From assembly GCF_028807635.1 (NCBI RefSeq), contig NZ_JARBAX010000002.1:1364001-1428000 (forward strand): a stretch of 64,000 nt of DNA, read 5' to 3'. Source of the DNA: Streptomyces spiramyceticus. Its GTDB lineage: Bacteria; Actinomycetota; Actinomycetes; Streptomycetales; Streptomycetaceae. Under the pieces are notes generated by a model, which was given only the letters and a program-made list of their open reading frames with translations, was not told the DNA's origin and searched no databases. Positions 1 through 8,507 of this stretch are shown here, in pieces. The position numbers and the translations under genes are program-made. Within the stretch, counting starts at the first letter, position 1. Every line of letters begins with the position of its first letter.

Positions 1-1
1 G

Positions 2-775
2 CTGAACGAGGCGAACTCGGCCCTCACCAAGGCCAACAACGAGTACGAGTCGCTCAACCGCAAGATCAAGGAACTGGAGTCCGAGCACTCCCACGACGCC
101 GAGATCGTCGCCAAGGCGCTGGAAGGCACGGCAGAGAAGGCCCCCGACAAGGGCTTCTGGGAGAGCGTCGGCGACATCCTCGGGTCGGTCGGCAAGTTCC
201 TGGCGGAGCACGCGGGCACGATTGGTGCCATCGCCGGGCTGCTTGCTCTCATCCCTGTTCTGGCTCCGATCATGGCGCCCATCGCACTTGTAGCGAGCGC
301 GGTGTCCATGGGCAAGAACCTTTTGGACCCGAAGTTCAGAAGCGATTTGATGGGTAACGGCAGCGGCATGGACCAGTTCGCCGCCATAGCATCCCTGGTC
401 GGCGACACGGTCGGCATCATTCCGGGCGCCAAGGCGCTGGGCGTGGCCGCGAAGGAGGGCTTCGAGGGCGCGGCCGACGGGGCCTCACTCCTGGGGAAAG
501 TCGGGGCCGGTACGAAGGACGGGCTCCTTGGGGTCGGCCGCTCGGCGGGGGCTGAGGCCCGCGCAACCTGGGACGCTGTCGGGGACAGTGCCGGGAACTC
601 GGCGAAGTTCATGTTGGACATCAAGGCCAACGGCCTGAACGCCGCCGCGAACGTCGTCTCCTCGGCGGAGACCTTCGGCGCCGTGGACGACGACGGCACC
701 GAGCACAACGCGGCGGAGAGCACGAAGGCCGCCGCGACGGCGCACGGCATCGGCGGATTGCTGAACCTCTGGTGA
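2..775 (+). CDS. Partial coiled-coil/hydrophobic protein, putative type VII-type exported protein
   Basis: This is the 3' part of a gene that begins before the window; the frame is open from base 2 to the TGA at 773-775 (257 residues seen). The visible N-terminal part is a charged coiled coil (ESLNRKIKELESE). A FWESVGDILGSVGKFL amphipathic stretch follows, then a long hydrophobic Ala/Ile/Leu/Pro segment at about residues 75-105, and a Gly/Ala-rich tail. WXG-like coiled coils followed by a hydrophobic hairpin are common in actinobacterial ESX/T7SS substrates and LXG-like proteins, but the diagnostic N-terminus lies outside the window. Three co-directional unknown genes follow and probably form one transcription unit. 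Export by a type VII system is inferred, not shown. Confidence 0.5.
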   Translation: MNEANSALTKANNEYESLNRKIKELESEHSHDAEIVAKALEGTAEKAPDKGFWESVGDILGSVGKFLAEHAGTIGAIAGLLALIPVLAPIMAPIALVASAVSMGKNLLDPKFRSDLMGNGSGMDQFAAIASLVGDTVGIIPGAKALGVAAKEGFEGAADGASLLGKVGAGTKDGLLGVGRSAGAEARATWDAVGDSAGNSAKFMLDIKANGLNAAANVVSSAETFGAVDDDGTEHNAAESTKAAATAHGIGGLLNLW

Positions 776-812
776 CCGGCCACGGCGAAAGTGAAAGCAG
801 TGAAGGCAGCGC

Positions 813-1520
813 ATGACCGTGAGTGATTTGACCACCGCATCCCAGGACACCCGCAAGCCTGCCTTCTGGTACGGACTGCCCGTCGGATATATGTCCCTGG
901 ACCTCCTGCCGCCGGCCGAGCGGCTCATGGAGATCATCAACCAGCTTCGTGGACTGCCCGAACAGGAACGGGACGAGGCGGACCGGGCCCTGCGCCTGTA
1001 TGCGGGCATCATCGGCCTGCTGAACACCAACCGGGTGCAGGAGTGTGCGCTCGGTATGCATCCCGACGACGTCGGTGGTTTCACCACGTCGGTGTTCACC
1101 GTGTCGACGCTGCCGACGTCGGGCAGCGCGAAGCTCGCGGTGGCCGGCCTCGCGGGCAGCGCCGCGGACGACCCGGACGAGGGCTTGCGACCGCTGGAGC
1201 TGCCGTGCGGTCTCGGTTTCCTCGCCGAGAAGCGGGCGCCCGCCCCGCGGTCGACCCGGCACCCGGAGCGGAGCGACGCGGCCTCGAGTCACATCTGGCA
1301 GGGCACCGTCGCGGTAGCGGCACCGAGCACCCCGGAGCTCATCGTGCTTCAGATGGTGACCCCGGATCTCGACTCCGCCGACGACTACCGGAACATATTG
1401 CTCGGGATCGCCCGCACCCTGACCTTCACCGATCCCGCGCGGGCCACGGCCACCGACGAGGACCGGGAACCGGAGGCGCCGACCGGCGCCGCCGTCGCCA
1501 TGCGGAACGACTTCGGATAG
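813..1520 (+). CDS. Hypothetical protein in putative T7SS-associated cluster
   Basis: Encodes 235 residues and lies 37 bp downstream of the partial gene, so it is probably co-transcribed. There is no signal peptide or membrane helix. The N-terminus carries an aromatic-rich motif (FWYGLPVGYMSLDLLPPAERL), followed by a helical region with LPEQERDEADRAL, and later a beta-rich region ending in IVLQMVTPDLDSADDYRNILLGIARTL. That last part resembles the alpha/beta ligand-like domains of small actinobacterial ESX- or LpqN-associated proteins, but I cannot assign it to a family. The C-terminus is acidic and probably disordered. A soluble chaperone or adaptor for the neighbouring exported protein is possible but only inferred. 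Confidence 0.55.
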   Translation: MTVSDLTTASQDTRKPAFWYGLPVGYMSLDLLPPAERLMEIINQLRGLPEQERDEADRALRLYAGIIGLLNTNRVQECALGMHPDDVGGFTTSVFTVSTLPTSGSAKLAVAGLAGSAADDPDEGLRPLELPCGLGFLAEKRAPAPRSTRHPERSDAASSHIWQGTVAVAAPSTPELIVLQMVTPDLDSADDYRNILLGIARTLTFTDPARATATDEDREPEAPTGAAVAMRNDFG

Positions 1521-1555
1521 CACCAGCCGGGCTGGGGCGGACTGCAGGAGAGATG

Positions 1556-2212
1556 ATGCCGGACAACACTCAAGGCACCCACACGCCGGGTGCATTGGAC
1601 GCCGCCGCGCTGCGGCAGAAGCTGACCAAGCGGGCGTGGTGGGCCGGTATCCGCAACACCGTGATCTACGGGCTCATGGCGTTCGCAACGCCGGGACTGG
1701 GGCAAGCGGCGAAGCACGCCGGTATGTCATGGGTGCCCATCGTCGGAGGGCCGATCATCTTCGTCGGCATCCTCGGCTTCCTCGCCTCGCTCTACAGCAT
1801 CCCCCTCGGGGTCACCATCACGGGCAGCTGCCGCAAGACGCTCGCGCAGTACTCCTTCGACACGTTCTGCCCCCAGATCACCAAGGTGGACGGCGCCGAG
1901 GCCACCAGGGGCCGCCCGAAGAACATGACGCTCACGCTGCACACCGCCGACGGCCAGGAGTCACCGCTGATGCGGATCAACCCGGCCCCCCGGCGCGGCC
2001 CATGGCACAACCCCTGGCCCAAAGGCGTCGAAGACGGCCTGTACATCGCGGGCGACCCGCCCTTCGGCGCAGTCGGCTACGTACCGAGTAGCGGAGTGTT
2101 CCTCTTCATGCAGCCCGCGGACTGGGACGCGACCGCCCCCGACCGCAGGCAGGCCGACCACAGCCGCACCACCAAGGCCCAACAGGCCGAACTCACGCAC
2201 AAGATCATCTAG
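1556..2212 (+). CDS. Hypothetical membrane protein
   Basis: Encodes 218 residues from ATG 1556, with AGGAG at 1546-1550; an adjacent in-frame ATG at 1553 is too close to the SD. There is a short polar N-terminus, then a helix pair: VIYGLMAFATPGLG (about residues 33-50) and VPIVGGPIIFVGILGFLASLYSIPLGV (about 60-88). A soluble region with a CxxTL-type segment and Pro-rich loops follows. The gene sits in the same run as its upstream and downstream neighbours (33 and 27 bp gaps), so a shared function with the cluster is likely. No known family recognised. Confidence 0.55.
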   Translation: MPDNTQGTHTPGALDAAALRQKLTKRAWWAGIRNTVIYGLMAFATPGLGQAAKHAGMSWVPIVGGPIIFVGILGFLASLYSIPLGVTITGSCRKTLAQYSFDTFCPQITKVDGAEATRGRPKNMTLTLHTADGQESPLMRINPAPRRGPWHNPWPKGVEDGLYIAGDPPFGAVGYVPSSGVFLFMQPADWDATAPDRRQADHSRTTKAQQAELTHKII

Positions 2213-2239
2213 TTCAGCCCTCGAAGAGAGATCAGCCCC

Positions 2240-2815
2240 ATGGCACGCACCACGTCCGAGACCCACCCCGTCACCCGCGTAGTCGGGCGCATCCTCGGCG
2301 TTTTCGCCATCCTGATGGCCGGTGTCTGGGGCAGCATCGCCGGCAACGATCTGGCACTGTCCGTCGGCGCGTTCGGCAGCTCGGGGACGTATGCCGTCTC
2401 CGAATGCCACGACACCGACCTGCGTCGCAACAACTCCGACTACGAGTGCGACGGCATGTTCACCCCGCACGACGACGGACAGGGGAGTTCGTACGTCGAG
2501 ATCGAGGGGGCCGCCGAGGACTACCCGGACGGGGCTCGTATCGAGATGCAGGCCGACTCCGGGGGTGAGCCGCAACCGGTCGGGTTCTGGCCCGCGTTGG
2601 GGGAGATCTGGCAGGTCGGGCTCGCTCTGATGGTCGTCGGGATCGGTATCGCGGTACTTGTCGACCCCAAGAAGTCCCCCCACGCGCGTCCCGAGACCAC
2701 GCCCCGGGACAGGGTGTCGCAAGCATTCTTCGTCGTGGGCGCCGCCGGTCTGGCGATCGCGGTCCTGGACGGCGTCGTCGCCATCGCCGCGGGTCTCATC
2801 AGCCTCGCCGCCTGA
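2240..2815 (+). CDS. Hypothetical membrane protein with extracytoplasmic Cys loop
   Basis: Encodes 191 residues. Three hydrophobic helices are predicted: about residues 14-40 (GRILGVFAILMAGVWGSIAG), 115-138 (QVGLALMVVGIGIAVLV) and 158-190 (FFVVGAAGLAIAVLDGVVAIAAGLISLAA). The loop between helices 1 and 2 has two cysteines (SECHDTDL and DYECDGMF) that could form a disulphide outside the cell. This pattern resembles small DUF3592-like or unknown actinobacterial membrane proteins, but no firm family is evident. It is the last gene of the leading four-gene run, and no gene is seen in the next 170 bp. Confidence 0.5.
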   Translation: MARTTSETHPVTRVVGRILGVFAILMAGVWGSIAGNDLALSVGAFGSSGTYAVSECHDTDLRRNNSDYECDGMFTPHDDGQGSSYVEIEGAAEDYPDGARIEMQADSGGEPQPVGFWPALGEIWQVGLALMVVGIGIAVLVDPKKSPHARPETTPRDRVSQAFFVVGAAGLAIAVLDGVVAIAAGLISLAA

Positions 2816-2985
2816 CCCGTCGCGGCGTACGCCCGACGAACCGCCGAGTGACGCAGACAGCCACCACTTCCTCCGGACTGGCGGTGCGTCGGCGTTCGCG
2901 CGCGCCTCGCGAGGCCAAAGTCACCGGTGGTGTACGTGCAGGGGGGCCTTGTCGCTGCGTACGTCGCCCGCATCAGGTTCGCGCG

Positions 2986-3606
2986 TCACGGGGCCAGCGA
3001 CCGCCAAATCCGGTCCGGCAGGATCCGGGCGGCCTCGTCGAGGTCGACGTCGTCGATGCCCGAGAGCCAGCGGCGGGCGACGCCGACGACCGGGCCGAGG
3101 GCCAGGGACTCGATCAGAGGCAGCGGGAGCGGGGCGAGTTCGCCGGACTCGACGCGGGGCTGGATCCACTGGGCGAAGGCCGAGAGCCGGGCCTCCTGGG
3201 CGTCGCGGAGTTCTTTGCCCTGGGCCATGCCGTATCGGTCGGCCGTGGAGGAGTGCAGGAGCAGGGCGGCGTCCCGGTGTTCCTGTATGAACGCCAGGTA
3301 GGTCCGGACGAGGGCGCGGATGCCGGCACGGGCGGTGCGGGCGTCCTGCAGAGACATGGCCAGCTCGCCCAGCAGCCGGCTCAGCCAGCGCTGCGTCAGC
3401 GCGGCCATGAGGCCGTCGACACTGCCGAAGTGGTGGTAGAGACTGCCCAGACTGACCCCGCTGGCCCGGGTGACCGCGCCGACCGTGATGCCCCGCTCGC
3501 CCTCGGCGGCGTAGACGCGCAGCGCGGCGCCGAGGAGCAAGTCGGCGGTCACCTCGCCGCGCCCCGTCGGGTACGGCGTCACCGGCGAAGTCACCGGCGA
3601 AGTCAC
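2986..3606 (-). CDS. TetR/AcrR-family transcriptional regulator
   Basis: Encodes 206 residues. An N-terminal TetR helix-turn-helix is clear at about residues 20-65 (LLLGAALRVYAAEG, ITVGAVTRASGVSLGSLYHHFGSVDGLMAAL), followed by a helical ligand-binding domain. The start is GTG 3606, but the first 12-15 residues (MTSPVTSPVTPYPTG) are encoded by a 12-bp tandem repeat. The other strand of that repeat encodes the Pro/Lys linker of a truncated lectin gene, so the native N-terminus of this regulator may have been replaced during a rearrangement. The core domain is complete, so the protein may be functional. Its target is unknown. Confidence 0.85.
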   Translation of the reverse strand: MTSPVTSPVTPYPTGRGEVTADLLLGAALRVYAAEGERGITVGAVTRASGVSLGSLYHHFGSVDGLMAALTQRWLSRLLGELAMSLQDARTARAGIRALVRTYLAFIQEHRDAALLLHSSTADRYGMAQGKELRDAQEARLSAFAQWIQPRVESGELAPLPLPLIESLALGPVVGVARRWLSGIDDVDLDEAARILPDRIWRSLAP

Positions 3607-4184
3607 CGGGCAAGGAGAAGGTTGAGGAGAACGACGAGGACAAGGGGCAGGAAGAGACGGGCGGGTCCCACGTCGCGGTCGCCGGGGGCGCCGGGACCGG
3701 CGCAGAGGACGGCACGGGCGGAAGCGGCGGCTCCGGCGGCTCTAGCAGCTCCGGCAGCTCGGGCAGCTCGGTCGGTTCCGGCACCTCCGGCGGCGGGACG
3801 TCCACGGCCACCGCGCCCCCCACCTCCGGCACCTACGGCTACCGCAATGGCGACAACGGCTCATGCATCACTCAGGTCTACGGCGCCGCGGACCACGGGA
3901 ACTGCTCGGACTCGACCGCCCGGTGGACCGTGCAGAGCAGGTCGGACGGCAGCTTCAAGCTCGTCAACCAGCAGACCGGCCAGTGCCTGTACTCCAACGG
4001 GCTCGGCCAGGCCGTCTTCGTGGGCGACTGTGCCCAGGCCACCGGCCGGCTGTGGCGTACGGGTTCAGGTGGCAGCCTCCGGAGCGACTACGGCGGAGGC
4101 TGCCTCGACCTGGGCATGAGCAGCGGCCTGGTGACGAAGACGTGCGCCGGGGAGGCGTCGCAGCGGTGGACGAGGCAGACCTAG
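3489..4184 (+). pseudogene. 5'-truncated ricin-B lectin-domain protein
   Basis: The frame is open from just after a TGA at 3486 to the stop at 4182-4184. It encodes an SPAK-repeat/acidic linker, a Gly/Ser-rich spacer (from about 3700) and then a ricin-type trefoil (GSCITQVYGAADHGNCSDSTARWTVQ, NQQTGQCLYS, GGCLDLGMSSG, WTRQT) with the usual Cys pairs and Q-x-W-like repeats. No ATG/GTG/TTG start with an SD is visible before the lectin module; the first usable GTG (3930) lies inside the trefoil. The linker DNA overlaps antisense the start of the TetR gene. The upstream part, probably a kinase, hydrolase or membrane anchor, is therefore lost. The 210 bp after it, up to pyruvate carboxylase, contain no recognisable gene. 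Confidence 0.6.
3578..3613. repeat. 12-bp tandem repeat (about 3 copies)
   Basis: The unit GTCACCGGCGAA occurs at 3578-3589 and 3590-3601, with a degenerate third copy at 3602-3613. Read on the minus strand it encodes TSPV repeats at the start of the TetR regulator. Read on the plus strand it encodes SPAK repeats of the lectin linker. It marks the junction where the two genes meet head-on. Confidence 0.8.
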
Positions 4185-4395
4185 TGCGCTCGGGTCGGCC
4201 TCTGCCTGGACGCCCCGAGGTTCTGCGGCTGGGCCGACGCCTGCTCCGACCGGCGTGACGTAGCTCCCTCCGGTGGGAGATCGACGCCACCGCTACTGAT
4301 CGGTACCGTCCACGGGAACAGCGGATGCCGATCCCGGCAGACGGAATGACATCGCCACCTTGAGGCGCCGCGCCCGCACACGACAGGGGACATTG

Positions 4396-7300
4396 ATGTT
4401 CCGCAAGGTATTGGTCGCCAACCGTGGCGAGATCGCGATCCGCGCCTTCCGCGCGGCGTTCGAGCTCGGCATCTCCACCGTGGCCGTTTTCCCCTACGAG
4501 GACCGCAACTCGCTCCACCGGGCAAAAGCTGACGAGGCCTACCAGATCGGCGAAAAGGGCCACCCGGTGCGGGCCTATCTCTCGGTCGACGAGGTGATCA
4601 AGGCCGCGCGCAGGGCCGGCGCCGACGCCATCTACCCCGGATACGGCTTCCTGTCGGAGAACCCCGACCTCGCCGCCGCGTGTGCCGAGGCCGGGATCAC
4701 CTTTGTCGGGCCCCCCGCTTCCGTACTGCACCTCACCGGCAACAAGTCCCGCGCGGTGGCGGCCGCCCGCGAGGCCGGGGTTCCCGTCCTGAAGTCGTCG
4801 GAGCCGTCCACGGACGTGGACACGCTGATCGGCGCGGCCGACTCCATCGGGTTCCCGGTGTTCGTCAAGGCGGTCGCCGGCGGCGGCGGGCGAGGAATGC
4901 GGCGCGTCGCCGAGCCCGCCGAGCTGCGGGAGGCGATCGACGCGGCGATGCGCGAGGCGGAGTCGGCGTTCGGAGACGCCACCGTCTTCCTGGAGCAGGC
5001 CGTCATCAACCCCCGCCACATCGAAGTGCAGATCCTCGCCGACGCCCACGGGAATGTCGTCCACCTGTACGAGCGTGACTGTTCGGTGCAGCGCCGCCAC
5101 CAGAAGGTCGTCGAGATCGCGCCAGCGCCGAATCTCGACCCGGAGCTGCGCGCGCGTATCTGCGCCGACGCCGTCGCGTTCGCCAAGCACATCGGATACG
5201 TCAACGCGGGGACCGTGGAGTTCCTGGTCGACGAGCGCGGCAACCACGTCTTCATCGAGATGAACCCGCGTATCCAGGTGGAGCACACGGTCACCGAGCA
5301 GGTCACCGGACGGGACCTGGTGATCGGGCAGCTGCGGATCGCCGCGGGAAAGACACTTCCGGAACTGCAGCTGACGCAGGACGACATCGTCCTCACGGGC
5401 ACGGCCCTGCAATGCCGTATCACCACTGAGGATCCCGCCAACGGCTTCCGTCCCGACACCGGCACCATCTCCGCGTACCGTTCCCCGGGCGGCCCCGGTG
5501 TACGGCTCGACGGCGGCACCGTCCACACCGGCGCCGAAGTGTCTGCCCACTTCGACTCGATGCTGGTCAAGCTGACCTGCCACGGCCACGACTTTGCCAA
5601 CGCCGCCCGCCGCGCACGGCGTGCGATCGCCGAGTTCCGTATCCGCGGAGTCGCCACCAATCTGCCCTTCCTGGGCGCCGTGCTCGACCACCCCGGCTTC
5701 CGCGAAGGCCGTGTCACGACAAGCTTCATCGCCGAGCATCCGGAGCTGATCCGGGCGCGCCCCTCGGCCGACCGCGGAAGTCGCATGCTCACGTATCTCG
5801 CCGAGACGACCGTCAACCGTCCCCACGGCCCGCGTCCCCAGGTCATCGACCCGGCTGCCAAGCTCCCTCCCGTCGCACTGGGCAGAGCGTCCGCCGAAGG
5901 CTCCCGGCAGCGCCTCGCGGCACTCGGGCCGGAGGCGTTCGCAGCGGAACTGCGTGCGCAGCGGGCCGTCGCGGTGACGGACACGACCTTCCGCGACGCG
6001 CACCAGTCCCTGCTGGCCACCCGGGTGAGGACGCGCGATCTGCTGGCCGTCGCCCCGCATGTCGCCCGCACAGCACCGGAGCTGCTGAGCCTGGAGTGCT
6101 GGGGCGGCGCCACGTACGACGTCGCCCTGCGCTTCCTCGCCGAGGATCCCTGGGAGCGGCTCGCGGCCCTGCGGGAGGCGGTGCCCAACATCTGTACGCA
6201 GATGCTGCTGCGCGGGCGCAACACCGTCGGTTACACGCCCTACCCCGTCGAGGTGACCGAGGCCTTCGTCGCCGAGGCTGCGGCGACCGGCATGGACATC
6301 TTCCGGATCTTCGACGCGCTCAACGACGTCTCGCAGATGCGTCCCGCCATCGATGCCGTCCGGTCCACCGGCACCTCGCTGGCCGAGGTCGCCCTGTGCT
6401 ACACCGCGGACCTGTCGAACCCGGCCGAACAGCTGTACACGCTCGACTACTACCTGCGCCTCGCGGAGCAGATCGTGGAGGCCGGCGCGCACGTACTGGC
6501 CATCAAGGACATGGCCGGCCTGCTGCGCCCGCGCGCCGCCCGCACCCTGGTGACCGCACTGCGCGACCGCTTCGACCTTCCGGTGCATCTGCACACCCAT
6601 GACACGGCGGGTGGCCAGCTCGCGACGCTGATCGCCGCGATCGACGCGGGCGTCGACGCCGTCGACGCAGCCGTCGCCTCGATGGCGGGCACCACCAGCC
6701 AGCCGTCCCTGTCGGCGCTCGTCGCGGCTACCGACCACACGGAGCGCGCGACCGGGCTCTCGCTCGACGCGGTCGGAGGACTCGAACCGTACTGGGAAGC
6801 CATGCGTAAGGTCTATGCGCCCTTCGAGTCGGGGCTCGCCTCGCCCACCGGGCGGGTCTACCACCACGAGATCCCCGGCGGACAGTTGTCGAACCTGCGT
6901 CAGCAGGCCATCGCGCTCGGCCTCGGCGACCGCTTCGAGCTGATCGAGGACTGCTACGCGGCCGCCGACCGGATGCTGGGCCGGCTGGTCAAGGTGACCC
7001 CCTCCTCGAAGGTGGTGGGAGACCTCGCCCTGCACCTGGTCGGAGCCGGGGTCCAGGCGGCCGACTTCGAGTCCGACCCCGGCAAGTTCGACGTACCGGA
7101 CTCGGTGGTCGGATTCTTGCGCGGCGAGCTCGGCGACCCGCCCGGCGGCTGGCCCGAGCCGTTCCGTACGCGCGCACTCCAGGGCCGCCCCGAGCAGGCC
7201 GGGGCTCCGACCTTGTCGGACGAGGACCGCGAGGGACTGGGCCGGGAGCGGCGGGCGACGCTGAACCGGTTGCTGTTCCCCGGCCCGACCAAGGAGTTCC

Positions 7301-7773
7301 AGGCCCACCGCGAGGCCTACGGCGATACGTCCGTACTGCCCACGCAGGACTTCTTCTACGGCTTGGAGCCGGACACCGAGCACACGGTCACCCTGGGGGC
7401 CGGTGTCACGCTGCTGATCGAGCTGGAAGCGATCTCCGAGGCCGACGAGCGGGGCTTCCGTACGGTGCTGGCCACGCTCAACGGCCAGCTGCGGCCGGTG
7501 TCGGTGCGGGACAAGTCCGTCGCCACCGAGGTCAAGGCCGCGGAGAAGGCCGAGCGCGGCAACGACCGGCATGTCCCCGCGCCGTTCGCCGGCGTCGTGA
7601 CGCTCCAGGTGGAGGAGGGCTCTTCGGTGTCGGCGGGTCAGACGGTGGCCACCATCGAGGCGATGAAGATGGAGGCTTCCATCACCGCCCAGTGCGCGGG
7701 CACGGTCGCGCGGCTGGCGATCGGAAAGATCCAGCAGGTCGAGGCGGGCGATCTGCTCATCGAGATCGGCTGA
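4396..7773 (+). CDS. pyc: Pyruvate carboxylase
   Basis: Encodes 1125 residues, the full length of an alpha4-type pyruvate carboxylase (EC 6.4.1.1), which converts pyruvate, bicarbonate and ATP to oxaloacetate for anaplerosis. Start ATG 4396 follows AGGGGA and gives the family N-terminus MFRKVLVANRGEIA. Domains in order: biotin carboxylase with the ATP-grasp Gly loop (AGGGGRGMRR, about residue 160) and EMNPRIQVEHTVTE; carboxyltransferase beginning near residue 525 (DTTFRDAHQSLLATR) with the metal site HLHTHD; and a C-terminal biotinyl domain with EAMKMEAS, biotin Lys about 1091. A strong stem-loop follows the stop. It appears monocistronic. Confidence 0.97.
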   Translation: MFRKVLVANRGEIAIRAFRAAFELGISTVAVFPYEDRNSLHRAKADEAYQIGEKGHPVRAYLSVDEVIKAARRAGADAIYPGYGFLSENPDLAAACAEAGITFVGPPASVLHLTGNKSRAVAAAREAGVPVLKSSEPSTDVDTLIGAADSIGFPVFVKAVAGGGGRGMRRVAEPAELREAIDAAMREAESAFGDATVFLEQAVINPRHIEVQILADAHGNVVHLYERDCSVQRRHQKVVEIAPAPNLDPELRARICADAVAFAKHIGYVNAGTVEFLVDERGNHVFIEMNPRIQVEHTVTEQVTGRDLVIGQLRIAAGKTLPELQLTQDDIVLTGTALQCRITTEDPANGFRPDTGTISAYRSPGGPGVRLDGGTVHTGAEVSAHFDSMLVKLTCHGHDFANAARRARRAIAEFRIRGVATNLPFLGAVLDHPGFREGRVTTSFIAEHPELIRARPSADRGSRMLTYLAETTVNRPHGPRPQVIDPAAKLPPVALGRASAEGSRQRLAALGPEAFAAELRAQRAVAVTDTTFRDAHQSLLATRVRTRDLLAVAPHVARTAPELLSLECWGGATYDVALRFLAEDPWERLAALREAVPNICTQMLLRGRNTVGYTPYPVEVTEAFVAEAAATGMDIFRIFDALNDVSQMRPAIDAVRSTGTSLAEVALCYTADLSNPAEQLYTLDYYLRLAEQIVEAGAHVLAIKDMAGLLRPRAARTLVTALRDRFDLPVHLHTHDTAGGQLATLIAAIDAGVDAVDAAVASMAGTTSQPSLSALVAATDHTERATGLSLDAVGGLEPYWEAMRKVYAPFESGLASPTGRVYHHEIPGGQLSNLRQQAIALGLGDRFELIEDCYAAADRMLGRLVKVTPSSKVVGDLALHLVGAGVQAADFESDPGKFDVPDSVVGFLRGELGDPPGGWPEPFRTRALQGRPEQAGAPTLSDEDREGLGRERRATLNRLLFPGPTKEFQAHREAYGDTSVLPTQDFFYGLEPDTEHTVTLGAGVTLLIELEAISEADERGFRTVLATLNGQLRPVSVRDKSVATEVKAAEKAERGNDRHVPAPFAGVVTLQVEEGSSVSAGQTVATIEAMKMEASITAQCAGTVARLAIGKIQQVEAGDLLIEIG

Positions 7774-7790
7774 TATCTGCTTCGTACGGG

Positions 7791-7839
7791 CGTACGCGGT
7801 CGGCCCGGGTGAGGTTCCTGGGCCGACCGCCCGCGTACG
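7791..7839 (+). terminator. Rho-independent-type hairpin after pyc
   Basis: The left arm 7791-7806 (CGTACGCGGTCGGCCC) pairs with 7820-7839 across a 13-nt loop, with one 2-nt bulge. It starts about 17 bp after the pyc stop. As usual in Streptomyces there is no long T run. Confidence 0.75.
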
Positions 7840-8033
7840 GAAGTCGGCCGGCCGTCCGCCGCCTATCGCTGACCCTCGGGTGCCAATTGCGCGCACCCGC
7901 TTCGGCGAGGTCCACGGCTACGCCGGCGACCGCCTGCCCGCCCCGAGCTCAGGTCTCTCGTGGGAGAGCCGGATTGGAATGGGACCGCGCGCCGAGCGGA
8001 CCAAGCGGGCTTTCGGCAATAGGTTCAGGCGGC

Positions 8034-8435
8034 ATGGCGGAACCCATTTACTACGTCGACCGCTCGGACATCCGCGGGGGCAAGCTCGCGGAGGTCAAGA
8101 ACGGGATGCGCGACCTGGTCGCGTTTGTCGAGGCGCGCGAGCCGCAGCTGATCGCCTACGACTTCTACATCGACGAGTCGGAGTCCACGATGACCGTGGT
8201 GGCCGTCCATCCTGATTCGGCGTCGATGGAACTCCACCTGGAGCTCGGCGGACCAAAGTTCCGCCAGTTCGGTGCGCTCATCCGCATGAGATCCATCGAC
8301 GTGTACGGCCGGCCGAGCCAGGTAGTCGTGGACCAGCTCCGCCAGAAGGCCGAGATGCTCGGCGGAGGCACCGTAACCCTCCACACCCTGCAGGCGGGCT
8401 TCAGCCGACTGCATCCACCCCGGAACAGCGCCTAA
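8034..8435 (+). CDS. Small ABM/ferredoxin-fold-like protein
   Basis: Encodes 133 residues from ATG 8034 (MAEPIYYVDRSDIRGGKLAEV). The pattern YYVDRSxIRxGKLxEVKxGMxDLVxFVExxEPQLIAYDFYIDE...TMTVVAVHPDSAS is that of dimeric alpha+beta-barrel proteins related to antibiotic-biosynthesis monooxygenases and Dabb proteins. No cofactor site or defined substrate is evident. The SD is weak. It stands alone between pyc and the following epimerase, so there is no context for its role. Confidence 0.65.
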   Translation: MAEPIYYVDRSDIRGGKLAEVKNGMRDLVAFVEAREPQLIAYDFYIDESESTMTVVAVHPDSASMELHLELGGPKFRQFGALIRMRSIDVYGRPSQVVVDQLRQKAEMLGGGTVTLHTLQAGFSRLHPPRNSA

Positions 8436-8507
8436 GGTCTGCTGCCGGAGATCGGGCCAGCGCTAGCCTGACACAACATCAGCACACACTCGCGCTAGTG
8501 TGCGTGC

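Noticed and set aside
2848..4119. A 423-codon plus-strand open frame over TetR and lectin DNA
   Set aside because: Its sequence is low-complexity Arg/Ala/Thr; the TetR gene (minus) and ricin module (frame 3) account for this region.
3964..7896. A 1310-codon open frame on the minus strand
   Set aside because: It is the complementary frame of pyruvate carboxylase; very high GC leaves few stops, and its Arg/Gly/Asp-rich translation has no recognisable domain.
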